A stretch of DNA of 64,000 nt from Corallium rubrum (GCA_964035015.1 OZ036006.1:4377234-4441233); one strand, 5' to 3'; positions 10,501 to 34,059 are shown, counted from the stretch's first letter. Notes: generated by a model not told the origin, from the letters alone. Made by a program: numbers and translations.

Positions 10501-13194
10501 ATTCTGGAGGAAAAACACTTGTTCAATCTATGGTAGTCGCAAGAGAAATGTCAAGCTTCTCCAAGGCTTCTGTAGTGACGCAGGTTCCGCGTTGTCTTTA
10601 CAACGTCAAAATGCTTTTTCTACGTTGTCAACGGAGTCACGACGGCGTAAAGATTACTCTTGGGACCGTCATTTGTAAAAGTTCTTTGTATATGACATAA
10701 AATTCTATTGTGCAAACACGTTGCCGTAGTCGTAGTCGCCGTGTTTTCTTAAAGTGGAGCGATTTTGAACGGGAGTAGCTAATGGTCGTGGGTCGTGGGT
10801 AAAATGTCGTGGGTCGTGGGTAAAAAGTCGTGGGTCGTGGGTAAAAAGTCGTGGGTCATGATTTTTCCCAAAAATTGTGAATAAATTATAGGAGTTGTAT
10901 TATTGAAGTTGAATAAATTGAATAGCTATTCGGAGGAAGTGGATTTTGCACAAACTTGGCGAAGGTGATTGCATTGTCAAGAATAATCGAAAACATTAAA
11001 TATTACAATCAGAAGTATTATCAACATCAATATTAAAAGGAATACGATTATACTAAATATTTTAAAGGTGAATCACAATCGCTACTGCATGCGCATTTAC
11101 GGAGATATCGACGGGTCATGGGTGAGTTAAATTTGAAACCCGCGTTTCCATGCTATTATAGAACCAACCGCCTGAGTGAGCTAAGTGACTCTGAAACTTG
11201 TTTAATCGAAAGCTGATATTTTGGAACGTTTCGCTTAGAACTTCACAAACTTTACGAAGAAAAGTATTCTGACTATGTACTTAATTCTGCCCATGCAAAC
11301 AAATGTGCGTGAAAATTATTGTGAAGCGTATGACTGAACGTCATGCAGAGCAATATATTGTAAACGCACACGGCGTTTCCGACCATTCTCGCTAAATTTT
11401 GTGTTGTTTTAAGCTCTGTTTTTCGAAATATTAGTAATTGCATTTAAAGAAGTCCGCGGAAACGCCGTGTGCGTTTGGAAAAAATCAAGACCCACGACTT
11501 TTTACCCACGACCCACGACTTTTTACCCACGACCCACGACCATTAGCTACTCCCATTTTGAACAGAAGACTTAAGGGTGTTTACGTAAGGCCGACCCGAA
11601 TTCGGGTCGGTTGTAGTGTTTTTACTATCGAAGTGACTATAGGTCCAGTAGCCGGAATTCATTCAAGAAAAACTAAAGGTCCAGCAATCGATGTATCAGC
11701 GCGGTCTGAAACGTAGAGAGACCGCTGAGTGGGACGTAGCGAATTTCTGTTCTATCACTGACCACCAGCAGTATCAGCCGCTCAAAACGTCAGCATTTCT
11801 TTACTAAAATCTTGGCAGTTCACAAAGGTTTTTGCTTTGCTATTGTTATATCGAAAGCATTGCCTATGTAGCAGTCTACCTTTTACATTCAACATTTATT
11901 GTCTTTCAGTTTAGAAACCACTTCCTTTATATAGACGGAATGAGATAAATTAAGGACACGTCCACACGTATGCGTTTTCATAGCGTTTTTATATTGTTCT
12001 CGGTACCTGAAACAATATGAAAACGCTAGGAAAACGTATACGTGTGGATGGGATCTAAGGCAAACGATCACGTTTCCCATGTAAACATGCAGTTTCTTTA
12101 TATAAAGGGCTGTTTACATGAGCCGGACTTGTTTGGTTAATATCGTACTGTTGTTTGGACAACCGACCGATAAAAGAATTTCGTGACAAAAGTTAGCCGG
12201 GATAGCCGGATCATGTAATGTAAGGTTTTACCTTAGGTTCAAGATTATTATTATTAATATGAATTAAAACGTTCTCATAACGTAAAAGAAGCTTTGTTGA
12301 TCGGATCGGATCGATGACATAACACATTCACTGACCGTATTTGAGTATATGGTATAGTAGGTTAATACTGCCGAAACAGAGAACGTAAGTGGTCTAACGT
12401 TTCGAGCGAAGGCCCTTCGCTCGAAACGTTAGACCACTTACGTTCTCTGTTTCGGCAGTATTAACCTACTATACCATATTTCGATTGTTGTTTCAACACT
12501 GCATGCCTACGCAGCACACTACTTTTATTACAGTATTTAAGTATACATTGTTGACACAGCTGAGCTGAGCGAATCGAAGAAACAACACCGATTGCCGGAT
12601 CTTTAGTTTTTCTTGAACGACGTCCGGATACCGGACCTATACTACTTCGTTTTACGAAATATAGGTCGTTATCACGAGTCCTGTCTGAGATTCAGTTCAC
12701 GCAGGCCTAATCTCAGGTCGCTTGCTATAACTTTCACCTCTCAAACTCAATACGTTGTTTTAAATGAGATTGGTGTCAAATTTACATAAAATAATAATGC
12801 ACGCTAGCTGTAAGGCAACTGACACAAATCTTGGAGTAACAGCGAAACCAAGCCTATTTTATAGTTTCAAGGCCGGTCTCGTGTAAACATGGAAACCTCA
12901 CTGGATTTACTCATTTAAATAATGCGGGAATCTATCAGTTTGCTCTCTTACCTCAGTAGTTATAGAAGTAAAGTCGACATCGTAACGAACGCTTGTACAA
13001 TTATCGTGACAGCCGGTGATATTCGCAGACGTACAAATAACATCATCGTCCCTTACTTTTGCGGCGGCGAAAGCGGGTGCGTATGAATACCAAGCTTGAG
13101 TTATGGTTGTGAGAAATAACAAGAACCATTGAACCTGCTGGAATCCTGAGAAGTCCCCGACTTGCTTTAAAACATCATCGAATAGTATTGCCAT
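3968..13194 (-). CDS. SLC22-family organic ion transporter, 3' end outside window
   Basis: Major facilitator of the organic cation/anion/carnitine transporter type, placed in the plasma membrane by family knowledge. Five exons join in frame: 13194-12952, 8624-8393, 7767-7572, 5080-4853 and 4102-3968 (intron phases 0, 1, 2, 2, then an open phase-2 donor). Visible signatures are an N-terminus typical of the family (MAILFDDVLKQVGDF), a Cys-rich extracellular loop with NIT and NCT glycosylation sites, SITTEWNIVC across the first junction, the MFS loop GWISDRYGRR, WWMPESARWL and VEIPAYLLA. About 345 residues are visible of the usual roughly 550; the last membrane segments lie past the left edge. 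Substrate cannot be predicted. The start at 13194 has an A at -3 and a G at +4; an upstream in-frame ATG at 13251 adds residues unlike the family. Confidence 0.85.
4138..4833. repeat. (GAT)n-rich array filling an SLC22 intron
   Basis: About 700 bp of GAT repeats with interruptions such as AACGAAGATGTT. It occupies nearly all of the 750-bp intron between exons 4 and 5. Poly-Asp, poly-Met and poly-Ile frames run through it on both strands and are artefacts. Confidence 0.95.
4853..5080 (-). CDS. SLC22 transporter exon 4
   Basis: Encodes the central cytoplasmic loop beginning WWMPESARWLAARGR and running into membrane segment 7. The donor is a weak TTG|GTCGGT, chosen because the join to exon 5 restores the family pattern (FSW|LVTSMVYYG). 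The other GT five bases away breaks the frame. Confidence 0.82.
5113..5258. repeat. tandem duplication, unit about 75 bp
   Basis: Two units containing TAAAATTGGACGGCTAAATT and AAATCCCGATAATAGC follow each other. No function is apparent. Confidence 0.7.
5262..5410. mobile_element. end fragment of a GATCC-rich MITE
   Basis: It starts TAGTGGTGTGCGTCGGATCG, like the left end of the fuller copy at 49054-49612, and then runs through repeated ATCCGATCCGA words. The right end is missing. Confidence 0.6.
5588..5790 (+). mobile_element. 5S-rRNA-derived SINE, degraded copy
   Basis: AGTTAAGCCCGATTAGACGG followed by a TACTTGGATGGATGACC-type block matches the internal promoter half of 5S rRNA (A box and C box). 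The SINE body follows (TTTTTCGCCGGGTTCTC). Only the 3' half of 5S is present, so this is not a 5S gene. Confidence 0.8.
6019..6976. mobile_element. palindromic element carrying a nested Crypton-like insert
   Basis: The arms 6019-6180 and about 6815-6976 are inverted copies (AATTAAGTTTGTCTTATTTG on the left, its complement on the right). Between them sits the separate repeat at 6202-6704. A related palindrome occurs at 48935-49945, and an arm occurs near 16150. Confidence 0.65.
6202..6704. mobile_element. non-autonomous relative of the Crypton-like element
   Basis: Bounded by CAATTATTG and AATAATTG. It contains a strong hairpin around GCCGAAGGCTGAGG and a second one around TGCAATAATACCTTG. 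It is about 95% identical by eye to 59335-59977, but lacks the roughly 140 bp carrying most of the protein fragment found there. Confidence 0.7.
6983..7487. mobile_element. MITE made of GTTGTTCA/TGAACAAC words
   Basis: The ends are ACACGCGTAAAAA and TTTTTACGCGTGT. The interior is almost entirely short inverted words such as CAACTTGTTGACA and GTGAACAAC, so it can fold at many positions. The small frames inside it are not genes. Confidence 0.7.
7572..7767 (-). CDS. SLC22 transporter exon 3
   Basis: Encodes membrane segments 5-6 (NFMVAFLLATEMVG through ILYWW). It starts after CTCAAG and ends at the donor GTG|GTGAGC, phase 2. The 196-bp length fits both neighbouring phases. Confidence 0.85.
7795..8290. 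repeat. 10-bp minisatellite (ACCTACTTAG)n
   Basis: About 50 units of ACCTACTTAG with variants (CCCACTTAG, CTACTCAG, an occasional ATAG insertion), decaying to the right. It lies in the SLC22 intron between exons 2 and 3. Confidence 0.95.
8393..8624 (-). CDS. SLC22 transporter exon 2
   Basis: Encodes the end of the extracellular loop (WNIVCGDKFKIPLT) and membrane segments 2-4, including GWISDRYGRR. The acceptor is TTTAAG|TGG and the donor GGAG|GTGAGT, phase 1. The 4.3-kb intron before it is full of MITEs. Confidence 0.87.
8775..9132. mobile_element. inverted-repeat MITE
   Basis: The left end TTAAGTAGTTTATTTATTAT and the right end ATAATAAAACTACTTAA are inverted. An outer pair (ACCGAGAGTGAG..TCTTTAC) near 8660 and 9140 suggests a second layer. 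No coding sequence. Confidence 0.6.
9350..9460. repeat. short palindromic repeat
   Basis: GAGTGTTTTATCAGATATAA is followed, after a short AGGCGAAGCCGA centre, by its near-complement. This kind of solo hairpin recurs through the window (24950, 25590, 34320). Confidence 0.6.
9657..9823. mobile_element. small MITE
   Basis: TAGAGCGTTTTCA on the left is mirrored by TGAAAACGCTCTA on the right, about 167 bp apart, with TA at both outer edges. Confidence 0.55.
9925..9995. repeat. hairpin AGCCTGCGTGCAGACTTC
   Basis: AACAACGCGTAGCCTGCGTG is mirrored by CACGCAGGCTAACAACGCGT. A shorter relative is at 18939-18980. Confidence 0.6.
10771..11554. mobile_element. 784-bp Mutator-like MITE with intact 9-bp target duplication
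   Basis: The inverted ends begin GGGAGTAGCTAATGGTCGTG and continue into direct repeats of TCGTGGGTAAAA. Both flanks are ATTTTGAAC (10762-10770 and 11555-11563), a perfect 9-bp target-site duplication. The interior has no transposase, so it is a non-autonomous element in the SLC22 intron. Confidence 0.8.
11953..12054. repeat. palindrome CCACACGTATGCGTTTTC
   Basis: The left arm CCACACGTATGCGTTTTCAT is mirrored near 12025-12050 around a short ATTGTTCTCGGTACC centre. Probably a small MITE. Confidence 0.6.
12102..12895. mobile_element. composite inverted-repeat element, host of a hammerhead-type palindrome
   Basis: It begins GGGCTGTTTACATGAGCCGG and ends near GGCCGGTCTCGTGTAAACAT. Parts of its right half (AAGCCTAT..TTTCAAGGCCGG) recur at 48640-48790. 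The palindrome at 12347-12479 is inserted within it. No protein was recognised. Confidence 0.5.
12347..12531 (+). mobile_element. perfect palindrome plus tail, hammerhead-motif family
   Basis: 12347-12479 is a 133-bp palindrome with essentially no loop, centred on GCGAAGGCCCTTCGC and containing CTCGAAACGTTAGA. It is followed by a tail including GTTGTTTCAACACTGC and GCAGCACACTACTTTTATTA. The same tail flanks the copies at 28031-28226, 40484-40693 and 57351-57482, so this is one mobile family. Here the CTGACGA part of the hammerhead core has been lost at the centre. Confidence 0.7.
12952..13194 (-). CDS. SLC22 transporter exon 1
   Basis: 81 codons covering the cytosolic N-terminus, membrane segment 1 (around WFLLFLTTITQAW) and the large extracellular loop with four visible cysteines. 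The donor is GAG|GTAAGA, phase 0. The exon starts only about 25 bp from a dead LINE (13220 onward), so the promoter or 5' UTR may be transposon-derived. Confidence 0.85.
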
Positions 13195-13219
13195 GTTTAC
13201 AGGCCTGTTAGCGTGACGG

Positions 13220-14285
13220 CTAAGTCTGCGGAATATGACACTTGATTGCATGGTTAATGATGCTTGGCGGGCAACGGGAAGTACTGCCTGCCCATGAGTG
13301 ACGGGGAATTCTGATTGGGTCAGAATATTGATTTACAAACCGTGCAGGACGTCTTTTCACCTTCTCCAGCAGGTTTATATTACGCTGGCTATAAGGATCC
13401 CATGCTGAGCAAGCATACTCCAACGAGGGACGAACAAGAGCAAGGAAAAAAGGGTTGCCTTGACCTCGCGAGTAGAATGATAAAAATTACGCGTGATAAA
13501 ATTTAGCGTCTTGCTTGATACGTGCATGGTCGCAGTGCTTGTTGAAGCTAAGATCTGAAGATAGGATGACTCCCAAGGTAAGGGTTCCAGAAAGTAGGTA
13601 GTGGTAATCGGAGACTTACTGCGTGAGATATGCATTGTGAAACATTTGTCACGATTGAAACGCATCGCATTTTCCATTTCTTAGGGCCTGTTTATATGGA
13701 GCCGAGTTACCCGGCTAGGCGAGTTACCCGGCAAGCCGAGTTGAAAAAAGATGAGTGTTTATATGAGACGAGATACTCGGCAAAGGCGCCCACACATTAT
13801 GATGGTTTCACATTCCATGAGTAGTTTCTGATTGTCTTCATAAGTGGCGCGTGCGCTGTTGTGACGAATTCAACTCGGCTAGCCGAGTTACCCGGCAAGA
13901 GAGTGTTTATATGGGAATATTTTCATCCCGGCATGCCGAGATCTCGGCTGTTTTGCCGGGATCTTGGCTAGCCGAGTTACCCGCCTGTCTCATATAAACG
14001 CTCTGCCGGGATAGCATTGAATTTCTATACATGGCGGGTAACTCGGTTTGCCGAGTAACTCGGCTAGCCGGGTAACTCGGCTCCATATAAACAGGCCCTT
14101 AGTCCACAAAGATAGGGCATCAAGATCGGTTTGGAGCACTTCCGAAGAAAGTGCAGAGGAAAGCTGAAGGCATAAAATACAGTCATCCGCAAACAGACGG
14201 GTCTGAGAGAGGATACCTTGAGGAAGGTCATCAATGAATAAGAGGAAGAGAAGAGGCCCAAGTACAGACCCTTTTTTTAATTTTT
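13220..14285 (-). pseudogene. dead LINE reverse transcriptase, split by a MITE
   Basis: Two segments (14285-14099 and 13683-13220) read as one non-LTR reverse transcriptase: GSVLGPLLFLLFIDDLP and the FADD catalytic motif (variant of YxDD), then MRFNRDKCFTM and a C-terminal SAWDPYSQRNINLLEKV block. The MITE at 13684-14098 interrupts it just after LSLWT. Frameshifts remain after removing it, so no intact protein exists. It abuts the SLC22 start. Confidence 0.8.
13684..14098. mobile_element. PIF/Harbinger-type MITE, TTA target duplication
   Basis: The 415-bp element has ends GGGCCTGTTTATATGGAGCC and its complement, flanked on both sides by TTA, the 3-bp target expected for PIF/Harbinger. The interior repeats GAGTTACCCGGC in both orientations. 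Removing it brings the interrupted reverse transcriptase back together, which supports the boundaries. Confidence 0.85.
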
Positions 14286-15430
14286 TTTTATTAAGCTTTG
14301 CCACTAGCTTTTACATACACATATATATATATATTAGGTAATCACATTTTAAAGTACATAAGAAGTATCTAAAAGTGGCAGGGTAACCGCAACAGCATAT
14401 TTACCAATTACTGCGGGCCCATAAACTAGACGAAGAAAATAACGGATTTACGAACTGCAAGAATATTACAAAATTAGAAACAGCAGCGGAGACACTCAAT
14501 TAAACAACGTGCAGTGTTACATTTCGGACAACTTGTCCCCCATGCCCTGGGATCATCTGGGTCGTATGATGTATATACAGCAGTTCTGTAGTATTTAAGT
14601 AAACTTGTTTTAAAGTTATTTAAGCTGTTTGTCTTGCAACGTAGAATGCTTGGCAATGCGTTCCATGTCCTAGCCATTCTTGTGCAAAATGAACGCTGGT
14701 GAGTAAGTGTTCTGCATTTTGGTTGACAGAATAGTAAAAGGTCTGGATTATCAGTAAGTCTGGTTTTTCTAGAGGAGGTGTATGGAGTAGGTAAAACTTC
14801 AGGATTGACACATGCGAGATCGTTGATAGCTTTAAAGAAGAAGATTAAATCGAGGTATTCATGCCAAAAAGTGATTGGTAGTAAGTTCAGTGTTTGTAAT
14901 CTTTCTTTGTAGGTAGGTGAACAGCGGAAGGGAAGGTTTAAAATTACTTTAGTAGCCCGTCTTTGGATTGATTCTATTCTTCTCATTAACTCTACTGATT
15001 GAGGAGACCATACTTAGGTTGCATATCCAAGGTGTGGGCGGACGATGTGGTACACCAGACGTTATAGCACACACATCAGAATGGTCGCCATCGATCACTG
15101 TCACTTGTGTGTGGTTTGTTAGAAAGCTCTTAATCCAGGGTAAAGTGCTGCCCTGTATACCATAGGCAGAAAGTTTAGCAAGTAACCTTTGATGTGGGAC
15201 AGAATCGAAGGCCTTAGAAAAATTAAGCAGGATAAGATCAGTTTGAAGTTTGAGATCAAAGTTCTTAGTTAGGTCGTGTAAAGTTATAGGATCAGCTGTG
15301 ACTCGCATGAGAAGCCTTTCCTGAATCCGTGCTGTGAGGAAGAATAGATAATAATGAATACGTATCTAAATGACCCATGGTATTAGTGAAAATTACGTGC
15401 TCTAGCGTCTTACAGAGAACACAAGTAATG
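14286..15430 (-). pseudogene. 5'-truncated LINE (CR1/jockey-like reverse transcriptase)
   Basis: On the minus strand it reads, with frameshifts, from a palm region (LLNFSKAFDSVPHQRLLAKL, then ITSGVP) through RRIESIQRRATKVILNLPF to a Cys-containing C-terminus (CPKCNTARCLIE). The 3' UTR carries CCGCAACAGC and ATTACTGCGGGCCC and ends in an A-rich tail against the older LINE at 14285. The catalytic FADD part is lost. It is the same family as 61080-62520. Confidence 0.8.
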
Positions 15431-16130
15431 GATCATCATCAACTGGTCGAGCTAGCTCGGACATTCAGCCTATCACGCCATCCATTACGGTCCTGCATCA
15501 GGGTCGGGAGGTCTTCAGGGAGGCATCCAGTATCTCTACATAGTTGGTCAATGTAGGTGATTGCTGGGCGACCGACCCGAGTTTGGCCATGGCGAGGGGT
15601 CCAGAGCAGTAGGTCGCTTGCAAGTTCTTGTTTTGCTCTCCAGCAATGTCCAGCAAAACGCATTCTGCGCTCACGTAAAGTTATTGAAATATCTGGGATG
15701 GGTCCATAGAGCTGTGATTTGGTGGGGTGTTGTCTCCAGGAGATATTAAGAATAGCTCTCAGCATCCGAGTGTATGTGCCGTCTAGCTTGGATTCAAGAG
15801 TCTTATTCATATTCAACATATTCAACTGTGTCGCGAAATAAACTGCGTTTGAGGTCGTCCTGTAGATCTGATTTCCAGACTATATCCATTTTATTTAAGG
15901 CTGCCCAGGCTTTTGCAATGCGAATTTTCACATCCTTTTCGGTAGAGTTGATTTCACTTCCAAGGTATGTAAAAGATTCAACAGATTTGATTAGTTCACC
16001 TGAGGTAGTTTGTATGAGCCTTGCTGGTTGAAGTTTATGTGTTCGGTTTTAGAGGCATTGACATATAGGCCAACATCTTTTATGCTAAAGTAAGGGATAT
16101 ATATAGGCCTGTAATTATTGGGGTCAGAGC
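15425..16130 (-). pseudogene. C-terminal fragment of an RTE-like LINE
   Basis: It reads KLDGTYTRMLRAILNISWRQ, then RRMRFAGHCWRAK, SDLLLWTPRHGQ and a terminal DLPTLMQDRNGWRDRLNVRA, the usual end of RTE-type reverse transcriptases. Upstream (about 15830-16080) are remnants including DVGLYVNASKTEHI with stops. Dead copy. Confidence 0.75.
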
Positions 16131-16139
16131 GAGAACCCT

Positions 16140-16312
16140 TCTTAAAGTGCAAATGAAGTGAAAATTAAGCCAGTCTTATTTGAAAGAACACTTAAAATGA
16201 TAGAGTAACATCTTGTTGTATAGCAGTTGTATAATAAATCTCTTATCAGATGTTTTGGTGTGTAGCATCGCTGTATATTTTTACTCGTTGTTTGTATTTT
16301 GACTCGCTCTGC

Positions 16313-16347
<35 letters not shown>

Positions 16348-16400
16348 TACAGCGATACTACACACCAAAACATCTAATAAGATATAAATATTTAACCACA
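16140..16400. repeat. palindromic repeat
   Basis: CAGATGTTTTGGTGTGTAGC (about 16246) is mirrored near 16365, with CTGTATATTTTTACTCG and its complement inside. It starts with an arm of the repeat family at 6019-6976. Confidence 0.6.
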
Positions 16401-17010
16401 TATAAAATACTAAAGACCGATTCGGACAGGAATTTCTACAGTAAATATATAACACATGGAGTTTTTGTTGAGTTTTTATTTCGATTTTTAGTTTTGATTA
16501 CTCATTACAGTCGTATAAATGTAACAATCCCCTCACAATTTTACGTAAACTAGCCCGAAGTAGAAGAGCTATACTATTGATTAACAAATACATACTAATA
16601 CATAAATTCAAGAAAATAAGTGCAAAGCGTCTATCAACGTTTTCAGTATACTTCCAATTACCTAAAAAATAAAAAGGAAGATGTTTAGTCACACCATATT
16701 TCCTCTTGAGTCCCTCGAATATGCACGCCCTTTTCGTGGGCCGATCAAACGATTTTTCTATTCTACAAATTGAATAGTTTCTACTTCGTTCCATATGGAA
16801 ACTCACAAAACAAAAGAAAAAAGTCGAGCCCACGAGATTTTACGACAACGTGTGACGTCATTGCTCAAATTGCCTAGCCAATAACTCAATAATGGGATCA
16901 GATTTGAAAGGCATGTAAAAGCCATTTTTCTTTACCTTGGGTGTTCTTCCAAATACAATCGCAAAAAAACTGAAGTGAAATTTCGTTTCCTAGCCACTTT
17001 AAAGAAATGG
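16400..17010. other. unassigned sequence downstream of MMP-A
   Basis: Open frames up to 111 codons exist (16498-16833, minus) but match no family known to me and have no supporting context. It may include the 3' UTR of MMP-A. Confidence 0.3.
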
Positions 17011-17022
17011 CTGAGTTGATAG

Positions 17023-17262
<240 letters not shown>

Positions 17263-17288
17263 TCACACCTGCATGTAATTCCTCATCT

Positions 17289-30916
<13,628 letters not shown>

Positions 30917-30990
30917 AGCTGTGATGGTGAAATTACTCTCTGTGCATGCTCACACTTGATGTGCTTGTGAACTCCAAGCCTTTTCCAAGT

Positions 30991-30998
30991 TTTTTATA
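30991..30998 (-). promoter_or_regulatory. TATA box of MMP-A
   Basis: TATAAAAA on the minus strand, about 75-82 bp before the ATG. A transcription start about 30 bp downstream would leave a 5' UTR of about 50 bp. AGGAAG (ETS-type, 31048-31053) and TGACTTC (near AP-1, about 31070) lie upstream; vertebrate MMP promoters use ETS and AP-1 sites. Confidence 0.6.
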
Positions 30999-31299
30999 GC
31001 CCAGCTTGTTGTGGGTTTGGGCAACTGGCGTATCCATATACGGTAAACTTCCTCTTTCTAACCGAGGAGAAGTCATTTCGCAGTTGGCCTTACCGACCGA
31101 CCGGAATTGGTTCTCTTTTTAGTAAAAAGGTTCTTCCCCATTACGGAAATTCCCAATCGGGGAAAATTTACAGCTTTGTCGGGGAATAATCTGGAAGGAA
31201 ATTGTAGTTTTAACAATTGGTAAAGAACTTTTGAACTGATTAAGCCAGACAAGTCAGTAATTAATGCTTTAACTCTTTCACCGCCAAAGGTGACCAAAG

Positions 31300-31372
31300 G
31301 CGACTTTGATTATTTTACTGTCTCACGCAAGATTATTTTACTCTGTCTAACGCAAGATTATTTTATTTTACG

Positions 31373-31400
<28 letters not shown>
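31300..31400. repeat. diverged satellite monomers, minus orientation
   Basis: Three units of ATTTTACTCTGTCTAACGC, the complement of the 25-bp satellite monomer at 38840-40110. Confidence 0.7.
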
Positions 31401-31403
<3 letters not shown>

Positions 31404-31524
31404 GGGAAGAAGTCTGGCCTTTTAGAAACACAATCCGATACGGTATATATTGTGTAGAAGCCAACAGTAATAATTACAACACACAAAATTTCGTTATTGT
31501 CTCCGACGATATTGAACGAAAATG

Positions 31525-32410
31525 GCAAAGGTTAAAGTGTCCCTAACCTCGACATTTTTTATTGTCTTATTTGGAAGAAGTTTTAAAATGATAAAGTAAG
31601 TTCTTTAGAAGATTTTCGCTTCTTCGCTTTGTTTTTGAGATATTTCATTTTGTTTGATATGCAAATGTCCGGAATCTACGTCACACATGCATAATGACTT
31701 ATCAGAGAATGTTATATATCTTTGCGTTCATCAAATAAAACCACTAAAGTATGAATAACATGTGTGCGTGTTTCTCCGATCGACAACACCAAACTTCTCG
31801 ATTTTAAAAGATTTCGTTCGAGAATGAAAGAGATACACCAACTTCTTCGATAAGTCATTATGCACGTCTGACGTAGATTCCGGACATTTGCATATCAAAC
31901 AAAATGAAATATCTCAAAAACAAAGCGAAAAAGCGAAAATCTTCCAAAGAAGTTACTTTATCATTTTAAAAGTTCTTCCAAATAAGACAATAAAAATTTT
32001 CGAGGTTAGGGGCACTTTAATGACCACACAAGGTGTTCAACAGATTTTTCTTTATTGATTCCTTGAAAATAAATGCTGTAGCTTGTCGGTTATTGCGATA
32101 ATTTCACGCTGAAAAGATGGAAAAAGCTATTGTAGACGTACGTTCAAATGTTCTGGTGGAGAATGCCCCCAGACACCCATACCCCCCCCCCCCTGTCGGG
32201 GACCTTAGCCCCTGTGTCGGGGAATTCTTGACGCCACCCGTGATCGGAAACTTCCCCTATGATGAAAAAAAACACATTTCGCAAACACCGCTATATACAA
32301 TATCTAAGAAGGGTATCGCTTAAGAATACTTCAAAAACTCATTAAATTATCCACGCAAAGGAAGTAAGTACTACATGTCCGTTGGTGTTCTATATTTAAT
32401 TAGATAAAAA
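31525..32410. repeat. duplicated block, copy 1 (palindrome plus downstream sequence)
   Basis: Begins with a palindromic element (about 31540-32022; ends CCTAACCTCGACATTTTTTA and complement) and continues with GAAAAAGCTATTGTAGACG and CTGTCGGGGACCTTA. The same order recurs at 32757-33790. Confidence 0.8.
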
Positions 32411-32593
32411 AAAATCCTCCTTATTTACATAAGCTTTAGTTTTGATTTTCTCGCCTTAGAGGATGTTCATATTGAATTTGAATTTATTAATTTTTTATTT
32501 TATTTTTAATTTGCCACTTAACGTGTGGCAGGAGAGAGGAACAGAACTTTTGTCCCAATTGACACCAAACTCCTATGTGTAGACAACTAAGAC

Positions 32594-32757
32594 CTAGGTG
32601 TTGATTTTACGGAGGGAGAAAAACCGGAGAACCCGGCGAAAAACCCTCGGAGCACAGGAGAGACCAACTAGACTCACATAAGTCCCAAGCTGGCAGAGTA
32701 CGGGGTTATTCCCAAACGGTCACCCATCCAAGTACTAACCCCGTCCAACCGGGCTTA
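32594..32757 (-). mobile_element. 5S-derived SINE fragment, minus strand
   Basis: Reverse-complement order of the SINE: GGAGAACCCGGCGAAAAACC, then CGGTCACCCATCCAAGTACT and CCCGTCCAACCGGGCTTA. It is cut off at the A box by the following palindrome. Confidence 0.8.
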
Positions 32758-33790
32758 AAGTGCCCCTTACCTCGACATTTTTTATTGTCTTATTTGGAAG
32801 AACTTTTAAATGATAAAGTAACTTCTTTGGAAGATTTTCGCTTCTTCGCTTTCTTTTTGAGATATTTCATTTTGTTTGATATGCAAATGTCCGGAATTTA
32901 CGTCACACATGCATAATGACTTATCAGAGAATGTTATATATCTTTGCGTTCATCAAATAAAAACACTAAAGTATGAATAACATGTGTGCGTGTTTCTCCC
33001 ACAACACCAAACTTCTCGATTTTAAAAGACTTCGTTCGCGAATGAAAGAGATACACCAACTTCTTCGATAAGTCATTATGCATGTGTGATGTAATTCCAG
33101 ACATTTGCATATCAAACAAAATGAAATATCTCGAAAACAAAGCGAAAGAGCGAAAATCTTCCAAAGAACTTACTTTATCATTTTAAAAGTTCTTCCAAAT
33201 AAGACAATAAAAATTTTCGAGGTTAGGGGCACTTTAAGGCGGTTTTCCACTAGGCGACATTTTGTCGACCGACTCGACATTTTTCTTTTGTCTTGGCTAA
33301 TTAGCTCCACTCGAGAGCTTGCGGGACAAAAGAAAATGTCGCTTCGCGCGACATTTTTCGCCTAGTGGAAAACCGCCTTTAATGACCACCCTAGGTGTTC
33401 ATCAGATTTTTCTTTATTGATTCCTTGAAAATAAATGCTGTAGCTTGTCGGTTATTGCGATAATTTCACGCTGAAAAGATGGAAAAAGCTATTGTAGACG
33501 TACGTTCAAATGTTCTGGTGGAGAATGCCCCCAGACACCCATATCCCCCCCCCCTGTCGGGGACCTTATCCCCTGTGTCGGGGAATTCTTGACGCCACCC
33601 GTGATCGGAAACTTCCCCTATGATGAAAAAAAACAACATTTCGCAAACACCGCTATATGCAATATCTAAGAAGGGTATCGCTTAAGAATACTTCAAAAAC
33701 TCATTAAATTATTCACGCAAAGGAAGTAAGTACTACATGTCTGTCAGTGTTCTATATTTGATTAGATAAAAATCCTCCTGTTTAAAAAAT
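32757..33790. repeat. duplicated block, copy 2
   Basis: More than 90% identical by eye to 31525-32410, with one added insertion (33237-33379). The run of C after CACCCATA differs in length between copies. Confidence 0.8.
33236..33379. mobile_element. 144-bp MITE with GGCGGTTTTCCACTAGGCGA ends, empty site known
   Basis: Inverted ends starting GGCGGTTTTCCACTAGGCGA. In copy 1 of the duplicated block the site reads CACTTTAATGACC; here TTTAA is present on both sides of the insert, so it arrived after the duplication with a short AT-rich target duplication. Relatives are at 46563-46796. Confidence 0.8.
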
Positions 33791-34059
33791 TCACAACTAT
33801 TAACGGTTTGTGTTTATCGCGAAACCAAAGACACCATTGTATTCTACAAATTCATAGCTTTTTAACGATATCTATTTTATTTCTGTGCATGGCATAAATT
33901 CTGACGAATTGAGAGCGCTTTACAGAAATGACCTTGCAAACCTTAACGAAGACCTTGAGGCCAACCGACGATATTACTCATCAAAGGTAGAACCCTCAGA
34001 CATCCCCTATAGGCAACAATGGGTTAAAACACAACGTCCTGTGGCTTTCTAAGCCACAT

